From positions 3,352,154 through 3,416,153 of the forward strand of contig CALNXK010000041.1 in the NCBI GenBank assembly GCA_942486035.1: 64,000 bases of DNA, read 5' to 3'. The notes under the pieces were generated by a model. The model had not been told where the DNA came from. It did no database searches and was given only the letters and a program-made list of their open reading frames with translations. The translations under genes and the position numbers were made by a program. Shown piece after piece: positions 40,301-51,138 of the stretch; the stretch's first letter is position 1; each line of letters starts with the position of its first letter. The DNA is from Porites lobata (Eukaryota > Cnidaria > Anthozoa > Scleractinia > Poritidae).

Positions 40301-43300
40301 ATTATTATTTATTATTATCATTGTCATTATTATTATTATTCATACTAACTGTAGCTGTAGTTTGTTATAAAACCTACAGTTTTTTTTTGCACTGGTTATA
40401 GTTCAGCAATAAAATAATTTTCTCATATCCACCAGCAGCTAAAACGATCGAAATGAAATAAGTGAGCCGAATTAAGTACGTCTTAAGAGAACTGAGTTCA
40501 CAGAAGCAGCGTGCACTAAAGACGCTTAAGTGTTGATACAATGGAGCACTCGGCGGAGCGGCAGCATGAAAGCGTAGTTCAAAAAACAGTTTAGAATTAA
40601 ATAAATTTCCTGCTACGCTAGTTTGATTGGGAATAGAGGAAATAACTACAGTAACTAACACTTCAATCCAACAGCTTCATCGCCTTTTTTAGTTAGGAGC
40701 GTTTATTAATAAGTGATTTCCTGCTCCCTCTATCTCATCGGCATTCTTTATGAGTGACTAAACACGGTAAACAAACTGGTCACAGGAAGTGGTAAGCAAT
40801 GGACACCATTAAAATGAGATACGGCTTCCTCGTGTACTGAGAACTGATGGGGGGTTTGCGTATAATTATCTTCTTTAATCTCAGTATTACTCGGATTCAT
40901 ATCCTTACATTAGCGATCATAATGATATTATGTAATACGAGTAAGATTTGCATATCAAGATGGCTGGATGCGTTACCACGTTGTCCGTTAATTTTGGCCT
41001 CCTGCTCTGCCTGTTTCTTATCTTGAATGGCATAAAACAAAACAAATCATCAACGAAGCCACTAAGCAATAGTAGCAACCTATATTTTGCTTCCCAAGAA
41101 GCTTGCAGGATTAAAATTCAATCTTTTCACTCTCTGGCACGGCGTCCAGCAAAACACCAAGCAGTCGGAGCTTTCCAGAAAGGCTTTATTACGTGCAAGC
41201 TTATACTTCATGGCTCTCTAGCCTTGGCTCTAATAGCGCTTGCCGGAGATGTTGAACTCAACCCTGGATATAGGAGTTTGGAGGATGTTAGGAGTTCACG
41301 AGGATTGAGGCTTGCTCATCTAAATATTCGAAGCTTGAGGAACAAATCAGACTCGCTGCGCCTGGAGGGTTTGGATAACAGAACGATCGATATTCTTACA
41401 CTCAGTGAGACTTGGCTGGATGACTGCTATGAAGACTCCCATGTTATTATTCCAGGATATAATTGCATTCGCCTGGATAGGTCTGGAGCCAAAGAAGGTT
41501 TTGGTGGAGTAGCAATCTATGTAAAGGAAGGCTTGCCGTTTCGTGTTAGGAATGATCTTCAGCCGCAAATGAATGTCTATGGATTGAGCTATCGCGCACT
41601 AAATGTCGCCCAGTATTGATTTGTTGTGCATATAGAGCCCCCGGTTTTGACTTTGCGAACTTTATTTCAAACTTGGAGATATCTATGACGAAAGTTAACC
41701 TGGAAAAATGTGATTTCGTGCTTCTTGGCGACCTAAATGCAAATATGCTGCCTTTTTCAAGAAAGAAAGAAAAAACAAGAGCTTAAAAATTTGCAACTTC
41801 ACACGATCTTACGCAACTCATTACTGAGGCCACCCGAGTGACGGAAACCTGTCAATCCTTGCTTGACGTGATTTTAGTGAACAATGATCACCGCATCAAT
41901 GACTCCGGTGTTGTTCCTGTTTCGCTGAGTGATCACTACCTCGTCTATTGTGTTTTAAAAGCAGGTGTAATTAAGGCACCACCGAAGACAATTGAATACC
42001 GCTCTTATAAAAACTTTGATGCGAACACCTTCCTAGCGGACTTGAATAACGTCCCATGGCACATCATTGAAAACGAGGAAGACATCGACGACGCCGTGTT
42101 TATTTGGAATCACTTGTTTTCTGAAATAGCTGACCTGCATGCGCCCGTGAAAAGGCGAAGAATACGAGGTGTTCCGCTCCCGTGGTTGAATGATACAATC
42201 AGTGAGGTGATGAAGGATCGTGATTTTCACCATCGTAAAGCCGTGAAAACCAATTCTGCTTTTCACTGGGCTCGCTATAGAAAGTTAAGAAATAGGGTCA
42301 ATCGTGAAGTCAAGGCAGCAAAATCCAAGTATTATTGTGACTTGATTTTAGAGGCTAAAGGGGATTCAGGAAAGATCTGGAAGGCGGTGAATGAGGTGTC
42401 TTCGCGCAAGACTAAATCCTCGAGCCCACAATGTATTGTAGTTGATGGTGTTGAACACACCACCCCAGCCTCTATTGCATCCGTGCTCAACTGTTATTTC
42501 TCATCCATTGGCAGAAGTCTTGCAAATAAAATATCAGCTGCTGCTATGTTCCCAGTCAGATCGGCCACGATGCTACAGTCTTTCTCGCTTGACGAAGTTG
42601 ATGAGAAAACAGTACTCAAGCATCTGCTTTCTCTAAAGACAAATAAAGCTATTGGCTTGGACAACATCAGTGCGAGACTTTTTTAAAGTGTGGCGCGCGT
42701 GCTATTTGTCCCTCGATCACCAAGTTACTGAATCTCTCTATTCGCACTGGCAATTTTCCTGAAATATGGAAATGCTCGAAAGTGGCTGCACTTTTCAAAA
42801 CTGGAGATAGGAGAGATGCGTCAAATTATCGCCCAATTTCTATTCTGCCAACAATGAGTAAAATTCTGGAAAAAGTCGTCCATTCCCAATTCTATGACTT
42901 TCTGAATTCAAATAATCTCCTTTCAAGCAAGCAATTTGGCTTCCGTCCCAAACTGTCTACAACATCGGCTCTCACCAGTTTTGCAGATGAGGTCCTATTG
43001 CATATGGAGAGTGGAGAACTGTGCGGTGTAGTGTTCCTAGATCTGACCAAGGCATTCGATACCGTTGACCATACGATCTTGCTATCTAAATTGTCGGCTA
43101 TCGGTGTCTCGCCCAGCACTCTACAGTGGTTCAAGTCTTACCTGAATCATCGTAAACAGCGGACTGCCTGTAGCGATGCTGTGTCTGACCCTCTCCCGAT
43201 GACCTTTGGGGTGCCACAGGGAAGCATTCTAGGACCGCTTCTCTTCTTGGTTTATATTAATGACCTTCCGCTGGTTATAAAGAATTGCGAAGTGACTTTG

Positions 43301-44178
43301 TATGCTGATGACACGGTCCTGTACTACTTTGCTAAAGAGCCACACCTGTTAGAAGAGGCACTGAATGATGATCTCTTGAAAGTTGCCCAGTGGTTACATG
43401 GAAATAAGTTAACTTTAAATCTTACTAAGACGAAATCCATGATTATAGGCAGTAATAGGAAACTTGTTGGTATTTCCTCTTTCACGTTATCTATTTTTGA
43501 CACTGATATAAATTCTGTAAGTAGTTTTAAATATTTGGGAGTTATGTTGTCTTCAACTTTCACATGGTCCGACCATATTGAGTATATTTCATGTAAGGTT
43601 AATAAAAACCTTCTTGGTCTTCTACGTAGGATTAAGTATTATTTACCTTATGAAGCCCGGTTACTTTTTTATAATAGCTTAGTGCTACCTATTTTTGATT
43701 ATGCTGATTTAGTCTGGGGTGACAAGGACAATGTCTCACTTATGAAGGAATTGCAAATTCTCCAAAACAAAGCAGCTAAGTTGATATTAGATAGATCACC
43801 TCACTCCTCATCCACCGATGCATTGATTGTCTTGAGATGGCTGAATCTTGAAGAACGTAGGAAATGTCATCGATGTATATATGCATACAAGTGTATTAAT
43901 GGCCAACTTAATCATTCTTTGGACATTGTAAAAAAAAGAGTGATATACATTCCTACAATACGCGCAATAACGATACTATCAAGCTCCCCAAAATTAAATA
44001 TAATTGGGGAAAACAACGTTCGCGGTACCACTGTTTCAAAGACTTTAATGAATTAGAGAGAACTGTAAGAAACTCAGCAAGTTTTCCAATTTTTAAGAAG
44101 TGTCTTTTTTCTGCTTTTTATAATTGAGTACTTGTAGTGTGTATGTTTTAATTATTTCTGTAACTCGATTTTAGCTTG

Positions 44179-44218
<40 letters not shown>

Positions 44219-46268
44219 TTTTTATATTTTAATTGTATTATATAATATACATCTCGTAATTAGGACCTCTATGTAAACCACTCTTGTGATGGAGCATCCT
44301 ATTAAAAGATTGTTATTATTATTATACCAAACGTTGTTACGTGTGCCATCATGTTACGTAACATGCAGGTGCACGGCACGTGCACGTGTATAGGCTCTTT
44401 TCATGACTTGATCACGTGATCAACTTTCGGTAAGCACGAAAACAGTTCACTTTTGGAAAATTTTGTAAGCACAAGGGTAAAGAGCATATCAAAATTACCG
44501 AGGTAACCTGAGGATTTTCAGCCGTTAGTCTCAAAAGTAGCGATTGCAACGGCCGCTGAAAGTTGCAAGCATTTGTATAAGAAAAACAACTTTTGCCATC
44601 CAGTCACACTTTCATGGTTTCCCATACAAATCCTTAAATTCGACATTTTCAAAACTGTCATGAAATATTTTATTAAGCATTACAAGGCTCAAACCTCCTT
44701 TTAATTCATAACAGGCAATTTGAGCCCTTGAATTCGTAAGGGAAAGATTTAACGACAGTTCAAAAATTTTAGAATCCACAAGGACAGAAAACCATGCAAG
44801 CGTGACTGGGTGGCAAAAGTTGTTTTTCTTATATAAATGCTTCTAACTTTTGGCGGCCGTTACAATCGCAGCACTTGAGATATAAGGCTTAAAATACTCA
44901 GGTTAAAAATTTTAATATGCTATTTCAGCTATTTATGCTATTTGCTATTTGTGCTAACAAATCTTTGCAAAAGTGAATTGTTTCCGTGATTACCGAAAGT
45001 TGATCACGTGATCACAGTCATGCAAAGAGCCTATTGAATCCACAGTTAAGTGGTCCCAGCACAAGAGTTCTTGCTTGTTGAGCTTTTGAGTAACACATCT
45101 AAATGTCTTAGCGTTTGAAGCAAACTCTGTTCAAGTTCGCAAGCACTCATAAAACTTTAATGCGCGCATTAAATTCTTCTTTTCTGCAGATATTCTCTGA
45201 CATCTATAGACTGTATTGACAATACATACGACTGTGAGAATTGAATAATTGAAGTTATGATGACATTACTCGTTGCTGTTTGGCGTCGTGTTCTTCGAAA
45301 AGATGTATCGCATTTAAGGGTTTTCTTACGCCTGGTTTTCAATTTTGATTTACGAAAATGTATTTTAGACTGTATGCATGTGAAATTAGTATGCAATCAA
45401 TGTAATTTTAATACGATTCTTAAATTTGCCTACAGACTTAACGCCTGCCTTTCCTTCCAATATTGGACCTAAACCCAGGGTGATCAGTTAAGTCCAATAC
45501 TCTCCAGTGAAAGAATGCGAACTGGCGAACAGTCAGGCTGTTTACAAAAACAGACTATATATTGATTGTCATTTTCAATAAACTCACCGGTACACAATGC
45601 CCTTCATCACTGAGTATCGCTATACAACTTGAACATTTCGGAGTGGAAACTAGAAATATTTAGTTAATTCGTATCTCACTTCGATCAACTAAAACGTACC
45701 TGCAACTCAATGAAATCTTCATATGTTTTCCGTAGCGCCATTTTGCTCCCATCAGAGTACAGAACTGTGATTTTATATGCCTGTTAGGGGGAAAATGTAC
45801 AAATTAAGATATGAAGTCCAGTTCCAGACAGAAACCAATAACGCTTGCCAGAATACTGTCAGTACTCATATAGTTTGAACCAAGAAGTGTTGACCTTCTC
45901 ACTTTTTATAATAAATGCATTTTCTGTCATTCGTTTTCCACAGAATAGATACAAGTTGCAGTATTACACGTAAAAGCTAGTCACTTAGCGGTTGGTCTTC
46001 CAATGTTGTCGCTTATTTTTTATTACATTTAAAGAAAGAAACTTCCTTATTGCTAACGTTGAGATCAAGTGCACCATTAACTCTACTGAACTCTACCTCA
46101 GAGCTTTCCAATCATTTATCAAGCCATCAGACGTGGGTTTCGCGAAGACACGGTATTTAAACACACAAAAGCAGAGAAACGACAAACCTCAGGGACGGTT
46201 CCATTATTCTTCGATGGAAAAGTTCCGGTAACAGATGCTTCAAACACTGTCTTCCCCTCGGCGGACAT
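28365..46268 (-). CDS. Gene A: intact 948-residue PX-SH3-PX-SH3-SH3-SH3 protein (p47phox/Tks-like organiser)
   Basis: Exons: 46268-46188, 45780-45700, 40155-40077, 38970-38891, 38265-38174, 38095-38040, 37770-37046, 34939-34820, 34278-34198, 33083-33026, 32745-32663, 32472-32381, 31889-31861, 31596-31453, 30946-30839, 30533-30416, 30163-30039, 29336-29278, 29000-28365. Every junction is GT-AG with matching phase and no internal stop. Domains: PX about 5-140; SH3 about 302-355 (SGWWYVKKEIGEGWAP); second PX about 416-545 (WSDGSINIIYRKCSDF; EIPVLKGRKF); SH3 about 569-621 and 639-692, separated by a short linker; basic stretch about 726-748 (GRRSPPTRR, VKRSIKKRPNK); Ser/Pro-rich region; last SH3 895-948 ending at the stop. 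The family recruits oxidase or cytoskeletal partners to phosphoinositide membranes; that role here is inferred. A two-gene split at exon 7/8 is possible (Met at residue 416). Confidence 0.8.
29385..29452 (+). mobile_element. tRNA-like SINE-head remnant, unit 2
   Basis: Same remnant as at 11,403, copied with the array unit, in the intron between exons 17 and 18 of gene A. A-box-like GGTTAGCTCAGTTGGTTA is intact, the B box is not. Confidence 0.35.
31960..32040. repeat. Small inverted repeat at the site homologous to the telomere-like hairpin
   Basis: The words ttacagtcttaccgttttat and, facing it, ataaaacagtaagaccgctg form arms of roughly 35 bases around a short loop. This is in gene A between exons 12 and 13, close to where unit 1 instead carries the TTAGGG hairpin. 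Confidence 0.5.
35962..36606. mobile_element. hAT-like MITE in unit 3 (intron between exons 7 and 8 of gene A)
   Basis: Units 1 and 2 read straight through this site; unit 3 has 645 extra bases. The ends are imperfect inverted repeats (TAGGCGCGTAGG at left, complement of GCTACGCGCCTGG at right), and the flanks carry the direct repeat GCTAAAT (35,955-35,961 and 36,607-36,613). No transposase is encoded. The size, termini and 7-8 base duplication fit a non-autonomous hAT element. Confidence 0.65.
37900..38005. repeat. Tetranucleotide tract (GGAC)n/(GATG)n, intron between exons 6 and 7 of gene A
   Basis: Alternating GGAC, GATC and GATG tetramers. Shorter versions occur at 3,402-3,450 (gene C) and 20,793-20,845 (gene B), so the tract is a fast-changing part of the unit. 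Confidence 0.8.
39282..39475. mobile_element. Foldback MITE of about 190 bases in unit 3
   Basis: Two arms of about 90 bases face each other (CACTCCAT at left, ATGGAGTG at right), with a core palindrome around caccccaaaattttgcataa and its complement. Units 1 and 2 lack it. The flanks show TA on each side. No coding capacity. It lies in the intron between exons 3 and 4 of gene A. Confidence 0.65.
40948..41619 (+). pseudogene. LINE fragment 1: hydrophobic leader, 2A-like motif, endonuclease N-terminal part
   Basis: Residues 5-30 are hydrophobic (VNFGLLLCLFLILNG). The motif GDVELNPGY lies at 41,245-41,271: it matches the 2A core except that the final Pro is Tyr. The endonuclease follows (AHLNIRSLRNKSD, ILTLSETWLDD, IIPGYNCIRLDRSG, GGVAIYVKEGLPF). 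The frame ends at 41,619 inside the endonuclease. The leader could be a signal peptide or membrane anchor; that is inference. Confidence 0.8.
41838..42686 (+). pseudogene. LINE fragment 2: endonuclease C-terminal part and linker
   Basis: Continues the endonuclease in another frame: SLLDVILVNNDHRI and SLSDHYLVYCVLK, with the conserved SDH. It is followed by the Arg/Lys-rich linker usual between endonuclease and reverse transcriptase (RRRIRGVPLPWLND). The frame is lost at 42,686. Short matching words (LEKCDFVLLGDLN, about 41,700-41,740) lie between fragments 1 and 2. Confidence 0.75.
42782..44056 (+). pseudogene. LINE fragment 3: reverse transcriptase
   Basis: Carries the reverse transcriptase blocks in order: NYRPISILPTMSKILEK, FGFRPKLSTTSAL, FLDLTKAFDTVDH, GVPQGSILGPLLFLVYINDL and the catalytic YADD at 43,301-43,312, then the thumb and C-terminal region. 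All three catalytic aspartates are present, so this domain could be active if joined in frame. Group: CR1-like by motif style; the exact clade is not settled. Confidence 0.85.
44391..45033. mobile_element. Foldback MITE, 643 bases, TA target
   Basis: The left end TAGGCTCTTTTCATGACTTG and the right end (complement of CATGCAAAGAGCCTA) are inverted copies over at least 65 bases, and much of the interior also pairs (AAAACAACTTTTGCCA against TGGCAAAAGTTGTTTT). Units 1 and 2 show the uninterrupted site gtgtattgaatcg. TA stands at the junctions. No coding capacity. It sits 66 bases downstream of the LINE, in the same intron of gene A. Confidence 0.7.
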
Positions 46269-49200
46269 GTTGCAAGGTAGGAAACAATTTCGTGGTGCAA
46301 GTGACAACGACACCTCTGGTCCGCAGTGAACTCTACTTAGCTATAAGATCAGTGTATTTATGTGTAGGCCTCCTTATACAAGTCCTTGACTCAGCTGGCT
46401 GGACATAAACAAAGGAAGCGGTTTGGTGTGGGTGAACACAATAGATCCGTCTAAGGTGGTTTCGATTGATCGTATTACGGAATAAGGATACGCAAGTTTT
46501 GTCACAAGTCTTCCTTGACTTTTGGAGTTATATTTCGCAATACTTTTTGTTTCAAGGAGAATTCTAGGCATAGTAATGCAATGAATGCAAAACTAGAGTT
46601 AAATCCATTTATTCTTGATAACAATTCGGAATACGGTTCATCAAGTAAGAACTTAGCCTCTTCATGTATTACGTCGAGTATGCATGGAGTGACAAGAAGA
46701 AATCATTGCAACATTAATATAGCGGTTTGACCTAGTTTACCCAGTAAGAAGAAAATATTTTTTATGTTGTCGCTTTTAGACCACCATGAAAGGTTTATGC
46801 AAAGAATAAAATACCCAACCAAAGAATTAAGCGCCTTAAACTAAAAACTGTCATTTTTTACTTCCAGCTAATCTTAACTATGTTCTCTGACAAATGTGTA
46901 ATCTTTATTAATTGCCTTCTAGCTGCCGCCAAACTCTTTCGCCAAAATCTTTTTTTTCTAGGTTCAAGGCTAGCTGGGTTATTCTGATAAACCTTGCCTT
47001 AATTCTAAGTCAAATGAGATTATTTGTTATGAAAGCTTTAGTTTAGCTTGCAACTTCCTCCCAGACAATGAAACATTGAACTTCCTAGCTGCCGTCGGCC
47101 TACGCATCCTTCTTTGTGACGTCATGCAGCTGGTAAGGAGCGTTATATGTAAACCCCAAGAAACGGCTTCCTCGCTTAAGTTGCCAATTTGCTTTGAGCA
47201 GCTGGAAATTTTCTCCCTGGTGTCCTTTGCAGACTCATTCTCAGAGTGAACGTTTTACTCGCAATGATTGTCTACGTAGTCAGTTCAATCATGATTTCTG
47301 TCATGGGCCAGTGCAAATCTGATTGGCAATGTTTCGGCGGCCGCTTGCAAAGTGGCCATCAAAATAACATCTGGTCTGGCAGCAACATTAAGTGAAACGG
47401 TTAACTCACATGCTTAACAATGACGGGCAACTCCATAAAAGAAACCTACAATCTTTTGGGGCCCTGTGTGCATGTCGCCATTAAAATGCATTTCCTTCCT
47501 ACGTCATAACATAAGAATAACTTTTGGCCCAGGTCACGGGTCAGTATTTGCGTCTATACGGTATTGATTCCTGTTCCTGTTTTTCACAAAATACAAAACA
47601 CTTTACTTCAAAAGGTCTTGAGTTTTAATCATTTCTGTATTATTTCTATGTTATATAGAATCTAGTACTCACTGTAGCAAATGCTGTCCATTTAAACATG
47701 AGCCGGGGAAGTGAATTTTAATTTGATCTTACAATCAAAACCCTGAATCATTAGTTAATTCATTTCTAAAACAAACGAATGACTCAAACGAGCCACGTCT
47801 TCGTTTTCAACAAACCGTTTAATTACAAAAGAAAGTTATTTTTGCTAGGAAGGGAATCGAATCACTGGTGATGTTATTATTGACAAATTCTTAACATGGT
47901 TTACAAAACATCCAGACTTTGTTCACGAAACTATGCTAATATACAGTTATTTCGAGACAGGTTGTCCGAAAAATGTTGCAGGCGACAATCCCAAAAGGTA
48001 CTGTGGGGTATGCTCAATACACTGTTGTTGCTTTCCTTTAGCACTAGCAGACATATGTCCAAGGCCTCAACTCACCAATCCTTCAAATTTCTTTGAAAAA
48101 CGGTAGTGAATTCAAACCACCCACAATACCGTTCGGGGTTGTCGCGTGCACTTTATCCGACAACCTTCCTCAAACTAGCTGTATGTTAACAGTTACTATC
48201 AAATAATGAAAGTGGTCGACTGACTTACTTCAGGGTTCCCGCATATGACTTGTTGAAAACTATTTTTATTTCAAGTTATTTTACATCTCAAGTACGAGAC
48301 CCTTATTATTGTTCATGATTTTTTAATTAAAATTTTTGCTAAAAATGACGTTGACACTGGTATGAAACCACAAAGAACTCTGAATACAAATAAAAAGCAA
48401 ATTAATTTTAGGTATGTATCATATATACTCAAAAACGCCTACCATAATTGTGCCTAATTGTGCGCAGAGAAAAGGGGATTAAGAAGGCTCTGCTCATGTA
48501 AAAGGTCACACGCAACGGAATTGCCGATTACAATATTAGTGGATGGACACAGTTTGATAGGTTGTGGCTCCTTACTATTCATTGGGGCGTTATTTAAGAC
48601 TCGTTGCAGGTATAAAGCTCAATTTTGGCACGAACGAAATATTCCTACAAGACCTTACGTTAATACGGTTAAACGAAAGATTTCGATCTTTTTCCATTAC
48701 TTGGCTTTACACCAGGAGTTAAGCACTTGATTCAAGTGCCCTTGGAAGTCCTACGTTGCTCTGTAGAAAACACGGCTTCACACTTGTTGACGAAGTATAT
48801 TACTTGAAAGAAAAGCTGTCAATCTCTTCGTTTATTAGAATCTTGAAACCGCGCCTGCACGTGCACATCGTGCATAGTCATGGCTTCCATTTCCTATTTG
48901 TTAAGTGATTTCTCAAGTGTGGTGTAGCCTACACTTGGCGGCGAACTTCGGCATCTTTGAACTACGAATGTTCCATGGTCACCAAGTAAGGTTAAGGTAC
49001 ACATTTTACCCCTTCACACTCAAAGTAGGTTCCAAGTACACTTCCAAGTACGGATGATTGAACACAAGCTTTAAATTTTGAATTTATTATGTTTGCGCAA
49101 AACCCACTCAGTCTTTATGAAATTGCGCGGCACTGCTTACAATAAGTAAGCTTCATTTTACAAAAACAAGTGAGTCAAATTGGAACAAACTGTTTTTTTT

Positions 49201-49768
49201 TTTGTTGCTCTCATGAAAAACTTGATTATGTCACAAAACTCTGTTTGTTAAAAGTTTATTTTGAGACTTTCATTGTCTGAAGTGTGATATGAACAGGATT
49301 TCTGCCAAATTTCGTCAGATATTAGTCAGTGGATTTTAAAATATTGTCATTTGTTGACATTGCTCATGAAAACCAACAAAACGACTTTACGTTCGCGCTC
49401 TCACATTTGTTAAAACTGTGCGCTAGCTGAGATCACGCGATATGGTAAAGGCGAAGAAAACGGGGGAATAAATTAATTTACATCAACAACTACTGGGCAT
49501 AAATCGCAGCTTGTCCTCGCACTTTTCTTTTCTTTTTTTTTCTCGTTCCTCTTTAAAAGCTTACTGGCAACACAGTTGCTCCTCAGAAGGTGTTAACAAA
49601 AACACAGTAAAGGGTTAAAGCATTTCGAGAGAAACTGTGTTCAGCCACCTTAGATTACCTTGAAGTAAAAAGAGAAAATGTAACAGTGATAACATGAAAT
49701 ATGACTAAAAGCTAAAATCACACAGAAAATTTCTAGCTGCATCCAGCTCGAAGGTCCACCGAGTAGGA
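46269..49768. other. Region upstream of gene A without recognised genes
   Basis: Up to 47,003 this is array DNA upstream of gene A. Beyond that it is unique in the window, except 47,940-48,185, which resembles 15,855-16,100. An open stretch at 48,458-48,730 (90 codons, plus strand) has no recognisable domain, no splice context and ordinary composition, so it is not called. Confidence 0.5.
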
Positions 49769-50045
49769 GGCAGCTCGGCCGAGTGGTAAGAGCGCTAGAC
49801 TTGCAATTCGGAGGCCTCGAGTTCCAGGCCCGCTCTGGCTCTGACCACTAGCTTGATTTGTTCTCCATAACGGTCCCGAGTTTAAGTCCTAGGCCATGCT
49901 TGTGAATAGCCAAATGGTCTGCCTCCGGCCAATTGGGAGGGATTGTTAAGGCCATTATGTTTGATTTTGGGTTATTAATGTTTCAGGCATTTGCTCGGCC
50001 CATAGCAATAGTGCTATAAATACCACCGAGGGTAAATAACGGGAT
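49769..50045 (+). mobile_element. tRNA-derived SINE (family shared with 63,775)
   Basis: The head CTCGGCCGAGTGGTAAGAGCGC is tRNA-like, with a weak B box (GAGTTCCAGGCCC). The body contains TTGATTTGTTCTCCATAACG and GTCCCGAGTTTAAG, which recur in altered form at 63,775-63,965. It lies just downstream of the broken PAN/EGF/PHR gene. Confidence 0.6.
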
Positions 50046-50151
50046 TATGTATGACATATAAAATATTTAACAACAAACATGCGGCCCACTTGACTAACAA
50101 GCAAGGATATGAGTACATGTAGGAAATCGGCTATGAAACCTATGAGAAATA

Positions 50152-50543
50152 TTACAGTGGTTTGAGAAGCAGCGCTGGTACTCGTCCTTCATCCACTGTT
50201 GAGCCGTTCGAGTCATCCATCTCTTGTTTCGAGGCGCTAGAAAAGATGACTGTCATGTTACCAGGACCACACTGTGTCAAATTTACCGCATTAACATACT
50301 TTAACAAAGGAGAATAAGTAGAGGGAGGAACATATACCATAGTAGCTGCGATATAATCCTGACCAGCTTTTAGACCATATGGTTGGTCAAAAAACACATT
50401 CAAGTATTCTACGCCTTCGAAGGTATGATTGCGGGATGCCGTGGCGATCAAATTTCCCCGTGTGTCCGTTAAGCTAATGGTTACAATTACGGAGGTTCCG
50501 GGTGTGAAGGTTGCACATTCCAGGACACCAATGATGTAGTGGT
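50152..50543 (-). CDS. Terminal exon: PHR-like domain of the broken PAN/EGF gene
   Basis: Open from a CAG acceptor (about 50,544) to the stop at 50,152, 129 residues. The order of short blocks (IIGVLECATF, TISLTDTRGNLIATAS, VFFDQPYGLKAGQDYIAA, NMTVIFSS, NGSTVDEGRVPALLL) follows the C-terminal part of PHR domains, known from PAM/highwire proteins and BTB-PHR proteins and also found fused to other domains. Incoming phase 1 matches the EGF exons. The first strands of a PHR domain were not located. This exon itself carries no break. Confidence 0.6.
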
Positions 50544-51138
50544 CTGAAGTGATTTAAAAAGTAATCTTATCAAATTTGCCTTTGCTCAGCCAGAATATGT
50601 CTGGATGATAGAAGTTTGTCCTTTGACACCAGAAGTAACCCGTTAAAAAATGATGTACGTTTAATGTTGTGTTCACCGACTGACCACGTGTTCTCTCGTT
50701 AAAACAACAGTACTCTGTGTTGCTTTCTCGTGTATTAACCAAAATTAAAATTAAAATTCTCCACCGCATTTCTATCATTTCGCTAAAGCACATATCGGTA
50801 TTTCAGTCCTGGCAGTAAGCAAATGAGCTATAACAACCTTGGTCAAAACATTTTGGGACAATTGAGGAAATAGGCCGGCAAAAGACTCACTTTGCTAAGT
50901 TAACTCATGTTCTACCTCTTAAAAAAGCTTGGGATTTTGTCATAGGGGGCTATTTCTGCTGTCCCCCTCTCCCCAAGCAGTGTTGATTGTGTTGAATTAA
51001 AACTTGAACGCATAACCGTTACGTCAACACTGCACCGGGGGGAGGGGGCAGGAAAGATGCCTCAATTGGACAAGCATTTGTGTTAGTGTCCCTAGAGTTT
51101 TTACCAAGGTTGTAGTTTAGTGGCGTTAGCTCCCGCAA

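Larger units (their letters stand above)
40941..44325 (+). mobile_element. CR1-like LINE, near full length, broken frames
   Basis: Inserted in intron 2 of gene A; units 1 and 2 show the empty site (tgtaatacga joined to taccaaacg). The plus strand encodes, in three different frames, an N-terminal hydrophobic stretch, a 2A-like motif, an apurinic-type endonuclease and a reverse transcriptase, so at least two frameshifts inactivate this copy. A T run at 44,180-44,213 and an ATT tail at about 44,310-44,325 form the 3' end. No clear target duplication was seen. Confidence 0.85.
34652..47003. repeat. Tandem array unit 3 (partial, with transposon insertions)
   Basis: Third copy, more diverged than units 1 and 2. 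It carries exons 1-8 of gene A and corresponds to about the first 8.73 kb of unit 1. Four insertions enlarge it: 35,962-36,606, 39,282-39,475, 40,941-44,325 and 44,391-45,033. Similarity to units 1 and 2 stops at 47,003, which is where units 1 and 2 begin the motif caggggcgtagccagg (8,734 and 26,669). Confidence 0.85.

Noticed and set aside
48458..48730. A 90-codon plus-strand open frame
   Set aside because: No recognisable motif, no neighbouring exon and no copy elsewhere in the window; length is within chance for AT-rich DNA.
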